Part shown: positions 46,111 through 56,135 of the stretch, piece by piece
Layout of the letters: each line of letters starts with the position of its first letter
How positions within the stretch are numbered: the stretch's first letter is position 1
Assembly (NCBI GenBank): GCA_037127315.1
Contig: JBBBDQ010000442.1
Coordinates: forward strand, 1,697,001 to 1,761,000
Source of the DNA: Ascarosepion bandense
Lineage: Eukaryota > Mollusca > Cephalopoda > Sepiida > Sepiidae
Direction of reading: 5' to 3'
Length of the DNA stretch: 64,000 nt
Made by a program: the position numbers and the translations under genes
The notes under the pieces: generated by a model
The model's input: the letters and a program-made list of their open reading frames with translations, nothing else
Databases searched by the model: none
Told to the model about the DNA's origin: nothing

Positions 46111-46379
46111 ACTTCAAGTCCATAGTTAAGCGTTATCTTTTATTTCCCAAGAACATCCCTTTTCGTCTTTCTTTCTTATCTTTATAAGATATCATAGAGT
46201 AAACCTCTAACTTGAGTGGCTCTTGTACACTGTTTTAGATTAATATTAGTAAAATAATTCACCCAAAGCAAGTCACGAAGACTCATGGGAAACAATATGT
46301 TTAGAACAATAAAAGAACTGGAATTAGGAAAGCAGAAGTTAACGATTGGCTTTGTGTTTATGGGATACTGAGTGTGAAA

Positions 46380-46810
46380 GAATGAGAAAAAAATTATTAA
46401 GAAGGGAGATAGAGAACAATAAAAGAAAGAAATTAAGTAGATAATGATTGACATTTCATTTAAATTTTTGAAGATCAAAGAAAGCAAGAAGCCGGAAAAG
46501 AGTTCCACAAGCGAAAGAAGAAACTGTTAGGACTTATAATAATATGAGAAGAGAACTTAATTAAGGAGAGTGAAGAATAAAAGAACAGGAATTAAGAAGA
46601 CAGAAGGTAACGATTGACAGTGCATTTAAATTATTGAAGACCAAAATTGAGTGGAAAGCAAGAAGCCGGAAGAGATTTCCACAAGCGAGAGAAGAAACCG
46701 TTAGCATAGGACTTATAATAATATGAAAAGAAAACTTAATTAAGGAGAGAGAACAATAAAAGAACAGGAATTAAGAAGACAGAAGCTAACGATTGACATT
46801 GCATTGTAGC
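46380..46810 (-). repeat. tandem repeat (~170 bp, 2.3 copies) of a LINE ORF2 C-terminus
   Basis: GATTGACATTTCATTTAAAT-type blocks start at about 46,448, 46,613 and 46,792. Between them are AGCAAGAAGCCGGAA, CACAAGCGA and AATAAAAGAACAGGAATTAAG. The minus strand gives F-K-N-L-N and F-F-Y-C-S-L-S, resembling the LINE subfamily at 53.6 kb (N-L-Q-K-F, F-L-F-F-Y-C-S-L). This is the same part of the LINE that built the 95-bp satellite. Confidence 0.7.
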
Positions 46811-46959
46811 GAACAAAACAAGATCTTCATTTAAATTTCAAATCTGGCTCATTATTAGAAATATACGAATTTTCTTGAATTTACAAACTTTGCTTAATAC
46901 ACACAATTTTTGAAAATTTCACACCCCGATGTGAAATGTTTGTCGTCCAATGGAAATCA

Positions 46960-47026
46960 CATCCGCGAGTGAATTCCCAAACGAAATAAAAGCCGAGCAA
47001 GTTTGACCGTTGTCACACAGTTAAGA
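46960..47026 (+). promoter_or_regulatory. candidate RNA polymerase II core promoter
   Basis: A CCAAT-like GTCCAATGG lies at 46,949. An AATAAAAG TATA-like box lies near 46,986, about 30 bp before GTCACACAGT, and an ATG follows at 47,027. Spacing is textbook, but the motifs are short and could be chance. Confidence 0.3.
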
Positions 47027-47170
47027 TGAGTGCAATTTACAAACGTCAAGTGATCGTTATTATTATTATTATTATTATTGTCACTATCTTTCTCTCTCAC
47101 CTCTCACCTCCTCCTTCTTCATTGTTCACCCGTCTACTTGATGAACCGCACGGAACCCTTTAAGACTGAG
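47027..47170 (+). CDS. candidate short first exon or microprotein (unknown function)
   Basis: The frame starts ATGAGTGCAATTTAC and runs 47 codons to TAA: a short basic N-terminus (M-S-A-I-Y-K-R-Q), then a hydrophobic stretch of V and I, seven of them encoded by (ATT)n, then S-H-L-S-P-P-P-S-S and a polar tail ending D-E-P-H-G-T-L. It looks like a signal anchor or single membrane segment. The isoleucine run is microsatellite-coded, which argues for caution. No family is recognised. Confidence 0.25.
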
Positions 47171-47281
47171 GGAATACTTCAAAGACACTAATATCCAACA
47201 AACGCTCTTACATACATACATACATACATACATTCGTTGTTCCTGCCTGCGTACACATAAATTCTTCCCAACAAGTTACTA

Positions 47282-47659
47282 TTACGAGGGTCATTCAATA
47301 AATAAGGTGAATTTTCCGGTAGAAGGACATCTACGAGGGTCATTTAATAAATAAGGTGAATTTTCCGGTATAAGGACATCTACGAGGGTCATTCAATAAA
47401 TAAGGTGAATTTTCCGGTAGAAGGACTTCTACGAGGGTCATTCAATAAATAAGGTGAATTTTTCGGTATAAGGACATCTACGAGGGTCATTCAATAAATA
47501 AGGTGAATTTTCCGGTAGAAGGACTTCTACGAGGGTCATTCAATAAATAAGGTGAATTTTCCGGTAGAAGGACTTCTACGAGGGTCATTCAATAAATAAG
47601 GTGAATTTTCCGGTAGAAGGACTTCTACGAGGGTCATTCAATAAATAAGGTGAATTTTT
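47282..47659. repeat. 49-bp tandem array of a mariner terminal repeat, 8 copies
   Basis: TACGAGGGTCATTCAATAAA starts at 47,283, 47,332, 47,381, 47,430, 47,479, 47,528, 47,577 and 47,626, exactly 49 bp apart. The sequence up to AAGGTGAATTTT is a mariner-type terminal inverted repeat, followed in each unit by CCGGTAGAAGGACTT. The last unit runs into the mariner 3' region. Confidence 0.9.
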
Positions 47660-47695
47660 CTAAAACAGATAGAAGCTTCCTTTTTTTAATTTTTT

Positions 47696-47770
47696 TTATT
47701 TTTCAGCGTAGCCTCCCAGCGGTGTCACACACTTTTCCCATCTGTGCACAAGCTTCCGTATTCCCTCAGG
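47696..47770 (-). pseudogene. mariner transposase C-terminus
   Basis: The minus strand reads E-G-I-R-K-L-V-H-R-W-E-K-C-V-T-P-L-G-G-Y-A-E-K then stop, the characteristic end of mariner transposases (R-W-x-K-C-V ... G-x-Y-x-E). The rest of the gene is missing upstream. The terminal repeat follows after about 45 bp. Confidence 0.85.
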
Positions 47771-47787
47771 CTAAAAATCTTTGGACT

Positions 47788-47903
47788 GATGTATCACGTT
47801 GAATACACCGGTTCTCGCTCGATAACCGAAGTTAAGCAACGTTGAGTCTGGTCAGTACTTAGATGGGTGACCGCTTGGGAATACCAGGTGATGAAAGCGT
47901 TTA
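47788..47903 (+). pseudogene. 5S rRNA-derived copy, 5' end replaced
   Basis: TATCACGTTGAATACACCGG, AACCGAAGTTAAGCAACG, TGGTCAGTACTTAGATGGG and TGACCGCTTGGGAATACC match metazoan 5S rRNA. The first ~10 nucleotides (GCCTACGGCC type) are absent. Box A and box C of the internal promoter are largely kept. It lies between a mariner fragment and a tRNA-SINE head that starts about 8 bp later. Confidence 0.88.
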
Positions 47904-47909
47904 TTGACG

Positions 47910-48198
47910 GATGTGCGTTGTGGTGCAGTGGATATCGCTTTGGAACTACAAATCGGGTTGACGAGGTCGAATTCCTTGCATTCACTTATGCACAAATACA
48001 GTTGGGAAACGTATTAATTCGTCTCTTCCCTCCAGTTATGGGTTAAATAACAGGACATATTGGGTTCTATAGGCTTGGTCGGTAACCAGTATACCCAGAA
48101 AGCAATGACAAACTACTGCGGGATAATCTTCTGCCCAGCTAGTCATGTTTCTTTCGAGATATGATCGCCCAAAGCGCATGGCATTTAACTGACTGATA
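47910..48198 (+). mobile_element. tRNA-derived SINE next to the 5S copy
   Basis: The head GATGTGCGTTGTGGTGCAGT (A box TGGTGCAGTGG) is intact and the B box GAGGTCGAATTCC slightly altered. A short deletion follows the B box. The body hairpin is CATGTTTC-TTTC-GAGATATG, with partly compensated changes. Confidence 0.85.
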
Positions 48199-48480
48199 TA
48201 ATTCCATGCATTTATTTTATGTATTTATTACACATTTATTCTGAGTTAGTGGGGTCACCACTGAAAACGTAGGGAGATGGCTAATATTTCTTTAATTCGG
48301 ACCTTGTGCCTTACTTAATCGAACTCCCTACAGCTTACAAGTTTTATGTTGAATTATTAGCAGGATTATTATCAGAAGGAATTATATACAAGGAATAAAT
48401 TACATTGTCGAGTATAAAACAACCCCGTAGTATAGCTATCCGTAAGTAATTCAAATCTTAATATTGTATTGACTTAAATC
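48199..48480. other. unassigned AT-rich sequence
   Basis: No gene recognised. Confidence 0.4.
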
Positions 48481-48484
48481 AATG

Positions 48485-48805
48485 TCTATAAAAGTAACGA
48501 GGGTGGACGTTGTGTAAGTATTTGTTTGTTTGATAGATTCGTCTCAGCGTCTGCATTTTGCGGTCTAGCTCGACGGGGGTTGCGCTCAGAAGTAGATCAA
48601 AAGTTTAGAACACTAACGACACCTTGAAATCTTTCAGAAAGCTAAAATTAGGGGTAGAAAAATATATATTATCACCCCAAAAAGTCAGGGATCAGTTTAT
48701 GTATTGATTATAATATAGCAACGATCACTACTTTATATTATCTATATCTATATATGTTGCCCCAACCCTCCCACCATAATCCAATAGAGACATTTTCCAT
48801 TGTTA
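48485..48805 (+). mobile_element. Helitron 5' end of the array family, longer version
   Basis: TCTATAAAAGTAACGAGGGT and GGACGTTGTGTAAGTATTTG match the array unit and then diverge into a longer body (TTCGTCTCAGCGTCTGC..). A copy of the GGGATCAGTTTATGTATTG hairpin arm lies at 48,689. This may be a less-deleted parent of the minimal unit; its own 3' end was not found. Confidence 0.5.
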
Positions 48806-51800
48806 TCTATATCTATAAAAGTGACGAGGGTGGACGTTGTGTAAGTATTTGCTATGTAAATTCATCATATATTTTTTATTCTTATTATTCCTTAAACTAC
48901 CCGAGTGAAACCGGGCTAAACTGCTATCTATATCTATTAAAGTGACGAGGGTGGACGTTGTGTAAGTATTTGCTATGTAAATTCATCATATATTTTTTAT
49001 TCTTATTATTCCTTAAACTACCCGAGTGAAACCGTGCTAAACTGCTATCTATATCTATAAAAGTGACGAGGGTGGACGTTGTGTAAGTATTTGCTATGTA
49101 AATTCATCATATATTTTTTATTCTTATTATTCCTTCAACTACCCAAGTGAAACTGGGCTAAACTGCTATCTATATCTATAAAAGTGACGAGGGTAGACGT
49201 TGTGTAAGTATTTGCTATGTAAATTCATCATATATTTTTTATTCTTATTATTCCTTCAACTACCCAAGTGAAACTGGGCTAAACTGCTATCTATATCTAT
49301 AAAAGTGACGAGGGTGGACGTTGTGTAAGTATTTGCTATGTAAATTCATCATATATTTTTTATTCTTATTATTCCTTAAACTACCCGAGTGAAACCGGGC
49401 TAAACTGCTATCTATATCTATTAAAGTGACGAGGGTGGACGTTGTGTAAGTATTTGCTATGTAAATTCATCATATATTTTTTATTCTTATTATTCCTTAA
49501 ACTACCCGAGTGAAACTGGGCTAAACTGCTATCTATATCTATTAAAGTGACGAGGGTGGACGTTGTGTAAGTATTTGCTATGTAAATTCATCATATGCTT
49601 TTTATTCTTATTATTCCTTCAACTACCCGAGTGAAACTGGGCTAAACTGCTATCTATATCTATTAAAGTGACGAGGGTGGACGTTGTGTAAGTATTTGCT
49701 ATGTAAATTCATCATATGCTTTTTATTCTTATTATTCCTACAACTACCCAAGTGAAACTGGGCTAAACTGCTATCTATATCTATAAAAGTGACGAGGGTG
49801 GACGTTGTGTAAGTATTTGCTATGTAAATTCATCATATATTTTTTATTCTTATTATTCCTTCAACTACCCAAGTGAAACTGGGCTAAACTGCTATCTATA
49901 TCTATAAAAGTGACGAGGGTGGACGTTGTGTAAGTATTTGCTATGTAAATTTATCATATGCTTTTTATTCTTATTATTCCTTCAACTACCCAAGTGAAAC
50001 TGGGCTAAACTGCTATCTATATCTATAAAAGTGACGAGGGTGGACGTTGTGTAAGTATTTGCTATGTAAATTCATCATATATTTTTTATTCTTATTATTC
50101 CTTCAACTACCCGAGTGAAACCGGGCTAAACTGCTATCTATATCTATTAAAGTGTCGAGGGTGGACGTTGTGTAAGTATTTGCTGTAAATTCATCTAGCA
50201 TACTTTTTATTCTTATTATTCATACAACTACCCAGTGAAACGCAAAACAAACTGCTATCTATATCTATTAAAGTGACGAGGGTGGACGTTGTGTAAGTAT
50301 TTATATGTAAATTCATCATATGCTTTTTATTCTTATTATTGCTTCAACTACCCAAGTGAAACTGGGCCTAAACTACTATCTATCTATAAAAGTGACGAGG
50401 GTGGACGTTGTGTAAGTATTTGCTATGTAAATTCATCATATGCTTTTTATTCTTATTATTCCTTCAACTACCCAAGTGAAACTGGGCCTAAACTACTATC
50501 TATATCTATAAAAGTGACGAGGTGGACGTTGTGTAAGTATTTGCTATGTAAATTCATCATGTACTTTTATTCTTATTATTCCCATTAACTACCCAAGTGA
50601 AACTGGGCTAAACTGCTATCTATATCTATAAAAGTGACGAGGGTGGACGTTGTATGAAAAGTATTTTTGCTATGTAAATTCATCGTATGCTTTTTAATTC
50701 TTATTATTCCTTCAACTACCCAAGTGAAACTGGGCTAAAGCTACTATCTATATCTATTAAAGTGACGAGGGTGGACGTTGTGTAAGTATTTGCTATGTAA
50801 TTCATCATATGCTTTTTATTCTTATTGTTATTCCTTCAACTACCCAAGTGAGAGCAAGCCTAAGCTTCTTCCTCTATATCTATAAAAGTGACGAGGGTGG
50901 ACGTTGTGTAAGTATTTGCTATGTAAATTCATCATATGCTTTTTTATTCTTATTATTCCTTTAACTACCCAAGTGAAACTGAGCTAAACTGCTATCTATA
51001 TCTGTAAAAGTGACGAGGGTGGACGTTGTAAGTATTTGCTATGTAAATTCATCATATGCTTTTTATTCTTATTATTCCTTCAACTGCACAAGTGAAACTG
51101 GGCTAAACTGCTATCTATATCTATAAAAGTGACAGGGGTGGACGTTGTGTAAGTATTTTTATGTAAATTCATCATATGCTTTTTATTCTTATTATTCCTT
51201 CAACTACCCAAAGTGAAGTGGGCTAAACTGCTATCTATATCTATAGTGACGAGGGTGGACGTTGTGCCATTATTTGCTATGTAAATTGTCATATGCTTTT
51301 TATTCTTATTATTCCTTCTTCTTAGAGTGAAACTGGGCCTAAACTACTATCTATATCTATAAGAAACGACGAGGGTGGACGTTGTGTAAGTATTTGCTAT
51401 GTAAATTCATCATATGCTTTTATTCTTATTATTCCTTCAACTACCCAAGTGAAACTGGGCTAAACTACTATCTATATCTATTAAAGTGACAGTGGACGTT
51501 GTGTAAGTATTTGCTATGTAATTCATCATATGCTTTTTTATTCTTATTATTCCTTCAACTACCCAAAGTGAGGGCTTCATTTTTAAACTGCTATCTATAT
51601 CTATAAAAGTGACGAGGGTGGACGTTGTGTAAGTATTTGCTATGTAAATTCATCATATGCTTTTTATTCTTATTATTCCTTCAACTACCCAAGTGAAACT
51701 GGGCTAAACTGCTATATATCTATAAAAGTGACGAGGGTGGACGTTGTGTAAGTATTTGCTATATGTAAATTCATCCCATATACTTTTTATTCTTATTATT

Positions 51801-51955
51801 CCTTCAACTACCCAAAATGAAACTAAGGCTAAACTGCTATCTATATCTATAAAATAATAAAGGGTGGACGTTGTGTAAGTATTTGCTATGTAATTAATAT
51901 TGCTTTTTTATTCTACTTATTATTCCTTCAACTACGAAATTAGGCTTTAGTGGCT
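48806..51955 (+). mobile_element. Head-to-tail array of a minimal (~121-bp) Helitron, 26 units
   Basis: Units start TCTATATCTATAAAAGTGAC at 48,806, 48,927, 49,048, 49,169, 49,290, 49,411 and so on to 51,840, and end CCCGAGTGAAACCGGGCTAA then ACTGCTA. Both ends copy the termini of full Helitrons here (5' TC with TATAAA, GC-rich 3' hairpin, then ACTGCTA), with only about 80 bp between. The junction is ACTGCTA|TCTATATC, one purine short of a full CTRR. The 5' flank base is A, as Helitrons require. The first 12 units are exactly 121 bp; later ones carry many indels. Confidence 0.8.
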
Positions 51956-52386
51956 TTATTTATAATATATATTAATAATATGATATTAATAATAATATAT
52001 ATAATAATAAATATTATGTACAATTTTCTCTAAAATATTTATTTTTCACGATATTAAGAGATAAAAATGAACATGGTGACTAGCCAGTGTGTATTCTAAA
52101 GTTTTTTTCAAAACTTATTTCTGATTTTTCAGAGAAAGGAACATTGTTATTGTTATGGTGCCTTATCTGTTGGAATGGACTCTTCCTCCGTCAAAAATTA
52201 ATAACCTGCGTGACTTCCGTGGACGCAGTTGTAAGACAGACGAGACGCAGCGTAACAATACCTTTCGGACTTAACACTTCTATTTTGCTGAATACTAACA
52301 CTAACAATCTTGCTGTTTCAAAGAAGAAGTTTTAAGATTAGTAAAAGAATTCTGAAAATTTTATTCTTTATTATTATTTCTAGTTT
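51956..52386. other. unassigned sequence
   Basis: AT-rich (TAATAATAT)n-like stretch 51,955-52,015. An 82-residue frame at 52,087 has no recognisable family. GTTTTAAG..AAAAGAATTCTGAAAA at 52,330 recurs at 53,163. Confidence 0.4.
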
Positions 52387-52826
52387 CCGTGTCTCACTTC
52401 CTGGCCCCAAACAGGCCACGACTGACCCTCGTATTTGTATATATGTTCTGTTATTCTAATAAACTGGTTGAACCAACCTTCTTGTCTCCGTGTCTTACTT
52501 CCTGGCCCCAAACAGGCCACGACTGACCCTCGTATTTGTATATATGTTCTGTTATTCTAATAAACTGGTTGAACCAACCTTCTTGTCTCCGTGTCTTACT
52601 TCCTGGCCCCAAACAGGCCACGACTGACCCTCGTATTTGTATATATGTTCTGTTATTCTAATAAACTGGTTGAACCAACCTTCTTGTCTCCGTCTCTTAC
52701 TTCCTGGCCCCAAACAGGCCACGACTGACCCTCGTATTTGTATATATGTTCTGTTATTCTAATAAACTGGTTGAACCAACCTTCTTGTCTCCGTCTCTTA
52801 CTTCCTGGCCCCAAACAGGCCACAAC
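52387..52826 (+). repeat. 101-bp minisatellite apparently derived from an LTR end, 4.3 copies
   Basis: CCTGGCCCCAAACAGGCCAC starts at 52,400, 52,501, 52,602, 52,703 and 52,804. Each unit has TTCTAATAAACTGGTTGAAC (AATAAA poly-A signal type). The last unit alone continues into CAACAACTTGGCGACGAAGA, which resembles the LTR/primer-site junction (TTGGCGACGA) of Metaviridae-type LTR retrotransposons. Derivation from the R-U5 part of an LTR is inference. Confidence 0.75.
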
Positions 52827-52965
52827 AACTTGGCGACGAAGATTCGCCACAACAATTATGAAAACATGACAAATCTTGTGTATTTCCTTTGATAATTCTA
52901 TTAATGACTTTCGATGAATTTCCTGCCTTTGAAACAAAAACGTCCAATTACACTGATTGTCAAAG

Positions 52966-53128
52966 AACAAATCGATAATAAAACCCAAAGTAGACAGGTG
53001 TTGACGACAATTGTTTACCAAAGGTATTTTATGTGTTGGTCAAAGAATAAATATGTCCAACACAAAATACCTTTTGTAAACAATTGTTAGCAACACCTGT
53101 CTACGTTGTGTTTTATTATCGATTGTTT
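52966..53128. mobile_element. Foldback/MITE, near-perfect 160-bp palindrome
   Basis: The left arm ATCGATAATAAAAC.., AGACAGGTGTTG, ACAATTGTTTACC, AAGGTATTTTATGTGTTGG mirrors CCAACACAAAATACCTT, GTAAACAATTGTTAGC, CAACACCTGTCT and GTTTTATTATCGAT, with a ~14-bp loop (53,041-53,054). No ORF. Confidence 0.85.
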
Positions 53129-53489
53129 TGAGTGTATTTGCAATCTTGATTTTTCAGAGAAGTTTTAAGCTAAATAAAAGAATTCTGAAAATTTTATTCT
53201 TATGTATAATACGCACTGTTTTTTTTTTTGCCTTATATTTTCGTTCAAAATTTCTGGTATTACAGATTGGCAGCAAATTATCATCATTTAAAATCATCAA
53301 TTTAAATGGCTAGATATAAAATTAACTAATTCTTGATAAGTTCTAACGAAAACTCTGCAATATCTTCATCTAACATTTCGGCTCCAGTCATTTTACCAGA
53401 GTCGTAACTGTGACTTATAAATATTTCATGGCAATTTTTCTGATGAACTTTCTTCAATGGTAATTTGACTTTATTAATTGTATCGCATG
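53129..53489. other. unassigned sequence
   Basis: AT-rich. 53,155-53,205 repeats part of 52,325-52,375. Confidence 0.4.
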
Positions 53490-53785
53490 ACTAGATTGGT
53501 GGATGGGTCTCATCATTTGATAGTTGAAATGGCTCGATATAACTGTAAGTTAAATGATAAAAGTTTCTTCTCTCTCACTTCTCGCTTGTGGAACTCTCTT
53601 CCGGCTTTATGCTTTCCAGTCAACTTTAATCTTCAAAAATTTCTTCTGCCTTCTTTATTTCTGTTCTTTTATTGTTCTCTCTTCTTAAAAACGTTTTCAT
53701 TTTCTCATATTCTCTCACACTCAGTAAATCAACGCCTTGCGTCTTAGTGGCCTTATTGCCTTGCTTGGGGTCGAAATTATTTTTA
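53490..53785 (+). pseudogene. LINE ORF2 C-terminus and 3' UTR, diverged subfamily
   Basis: Reads S-F-F-S-L-T-S-R-L-W-N-S-L-P-A-L-C-F-P-V-N-F-N-L-Q-K-F, then a 3' UTR with GCCTTGCTTGGGGTCGAAAT. Belongs to the subfamily tandemly duplicated at 46.4-46.8 kb. Confidence 0.85.
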
Positions 53786-54255
53786 CAGGTATCAGATTAC
53801 GTGTAAGTGAATTACAAAGTGGAAAAAAACTTATTAGAGATCCGTTTTGCTCCAAAAACGATCAGGAATAAAATCTTCGTTAAAATCAAGGTATATTTTT
53901 TTCTTTCATTATTAATTGGAGACCTTTCACCTTTGCTCTTAAAGTAAACGCTTCATAGCCACTGTCTGTCTGTAATACCCGAATTTCTAGATCAATCAGT
54001 CTTCGTTTTGGAGAACACTAACCATGGGTATATATACCCAGCGCAAATGACGCCATTTTAATTACAATTTAATTAAATATTTGGTACCTGGTTTTCTTAC
54101 GTATATGTTTTTCAGTTTCTAACTCAAAGTATAAATTTTGAAGGACCTGCATGTAAAATATTTAAAAAAAGATTTATATTTAATATTTTCTAAATCGGGT
54201 ATGACATATCCTTGGTTAATAGTGGTGTAACTTTAATTGGTGGTTAGTGTTCCAG
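53786..54255. other. unassigned AT-rich sequence
   Basis: No gene recognised. Confidence 0.4.
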
Positions 54256-54545
54256 GGCTGTGGTGCAGTGGATATCGGCTCGGAACGTGAAATCGGGGAG
54301 CCGAGTACGAATTCCAGTTGCATTCGTTGCATTCACTTACGCTCAAATACCTTTGGGAAAGGTATTAATCCGTCTCTTCTCCCTCAAGCTATGGGTTCCG
54401 TAGCAGAATGGATTGAGTTCAATAGCCTTGGTTGGCAACCTGTCTATCACAGAAAGTAATGGCAACATACCTCGGGAAAATATTCAGTCATGTCTCTTCA
54501 AGATATGATCGCACAAGCACATATAATGGATAGAACTTAACTATG
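54256..54545 (+). mobile_element. tRNA-derived SINE, diverged
   Basis: GGGCTGTGGTGCAGTGGATA carries the A box; B box GAGTACGAATTCC. The body hairpin is damaged (CATGTCTCTTCAAGATATG). Confidence 0.85.
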
Positions 54546-54627
54546 TAGAAATCATGAATTGTTCGCTTTGGGCTTAACCGCGGGTAAGTGAAACCACTGT
54601 CTATGTTCTTAGCCAGAGATTTTTTTT

Positions 54628-54935
54628 TTATTAATCACTTCACCCCAAGCAAAGAAGAGTGTTTGAGAGAATTGTTGCGAGTTAGTGTGTTAGTAGGTGA
54701 CGATTGACCTTATATTTAAACTCCTGGAGATTGTAGCTGTCGGAGAAGCAAGTATGTGGAAGGGAATTCCACAGGCGGGAAATGCGAGAAAATAAGCTGT
54801 TGAAGTAGAAATTGCGGTTACATTTTCTCGGTTTCACTATAAAAGGGTGGGACCTAGTTGCTAATCTAGTACGTCGTGCAAATTCGTGCCTAGGAGACAC
54901 CTACGTTCATCGGAGCAGAAGCCGTGTAAGTATTT
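54628..54935 (-). pseudogene. jockey-like LINE C-terminus
   Basis: A 72-residue minus frame (54,682-54,900) reads S-P-R-H-E-F-A-R-R-T-R-L-A-T-R, S-R-I-S-R-L-W-N-S-L-P, then S-Y-N-L-Q-E-F-K-Y-K-V-N-R-H-L-L and stop, followed by the CACTTCACCCCAAGCAAAG tail. It is the best template for placing the 95-bp satellite monomer and the 22.8-kb remnant. Confidence 0.9.
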
Positions 54936-55255
54936 GTAGAAGTTGGTAAGAATCCAGTAGCTTGACTGACTATATTTCCAGTTGCCAGACACGAACACAA
55001 CCCAATAAGATAGTTGTTTTTGTCAATGACTACGAGGTTAATTGGTTATCTAAATATTGTGTTAGACTGAAGAAACTTTGGTAGAACTGACATAAATTCT
55101 ATTCGAGGTTCACCGATTCTGCAACGGGTTGGATGCACGCCAGGGAATTTAATGTCATAAAATAATCATCGTAAACTAACATTATGTACAATGCTTCAAT
55201 CTCCTATGTGGTAAAAGTCCACAACAGGAACGTTTTCTTAACCAGCGAATTTTTA
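54936..55255. other. unassigned sequence
   Basis: No gene recognised. Confidence 0.4.
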
Positions 55256-55580
55256 AAAAAAACCCTTTAATTGTACTAAAGGCCATAGAAAAAGTATCTT
55301 TGAGATCTTATTTCAAACGAACTCAGTATACAATGTGCGATATATGAATTGTCGTCTAAATTACGCAAGAATTAAAAAAAGTATTTGATTGTTCAAAAGG
55401 CCATAAAAAGTATCTTTGCGGTCTTATTTCAAACGATCTCAGACGAATTCACATATCGCACATTGTATACTGAGTTCGTTTGAAATAATCTTTGAGGTCT
55501 TATTTCAAACATAATCAGTATACAATGTGCGATATATGAATTTTCATCTAAATTACGCAAGAATTAAAAAAAAGCACTGA
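55256..55580. repeat. direct and inverted repeats next to a mariner relic
   Basis: TCTTATTTCAAACGAACTCAG then GTATACAATGTGCGATATAT at 55,305-55,350 recurs directly at 55,498-55,540 and inverted at 55,445-55,487 (ATATCGCACATTGTATACTG). Probably rearranged transposon ends. Confidence 0.7.
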
Positions 55581-55639
55581 TTTTAACGGTTATATTTACC
55601 AAAATTACACAAAAATATCTTGAAATACTAAAAAGTAAA

Positions 55640-56135
55640 TTTATTCAATAAAATCACCATTGACTTCAACCACGGCCTTCAAATGACTTGGGAATCTTCT
55701 GCAACTCTTGTTTATAGTCTCCTTGTTTAAGTTGGTGAATGCTGCGATAATCTTTTTTTTTTCAGTTCCTCTTTATTGTTACAAGTAGTTTTATTTGTCT
55801 CTCGCTCAACTGTGCCCTACAAATTATAATCAAGAGATTTGAAGTTTGGTTGGTTATGTAGTCAGATGTAAGGGGTGATGTGGTCGCAGAAATTGTCTGA
55901 CAAACATGCCTGTGCTCTCCTGCTTGTGTGGTATGGATACAATGTCCTTTTGCCAAACACATGAACTTCCAGCAGCCACCCTCTTGACCCAGGGCAGCAC
56001 TGCTTCCTCAAGGAATTTAATGTAAACCTCATTTTTCTGTCTGAGGTCCTGTGGGAAAATGAATGGAGGCATAACGTCGTTATCACTAGTGACCAATCCA
56101 AACACACTGATGTTGACTAAATATATCATCCAATC
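55640..56135 (-). pseudogene. Tc1/mariner-type transposase, dead
   Basis: The minus frame 56,129-55,854 reads V-F-G-L-V-T-S-D-N-D-V-M-P-P-F-I-F-P, Y-I-K-F-L-E-E-A-V-L-P-W-V-K-R-V-A-A-G, then W-Q-K-D, with the catalytic aspartate that follows V-W-Q-x in this family. The S-A-P-C/H-T segment is altered. Downstream frames (..A-R-Q-x-N and K-x-N-K-E-T type) are full of stops, and the Y-x-V-W-G region is missing. Transposases of this family cut and paste DNA at TA sites; this copy cannot. Confidence 0.85.

Noticed and set aside
47788..47903. Functional 5S rRNA gene
   Set aside because: The 5' end is replaced and several conserved bases differ; it is isolated rather than in a 5S cluster.
54256..54330. 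tRNA gene
   Set aside because: A and B boxes are present but belong to the SINE head; no cloverleaf with paired acceptor stem is seen.
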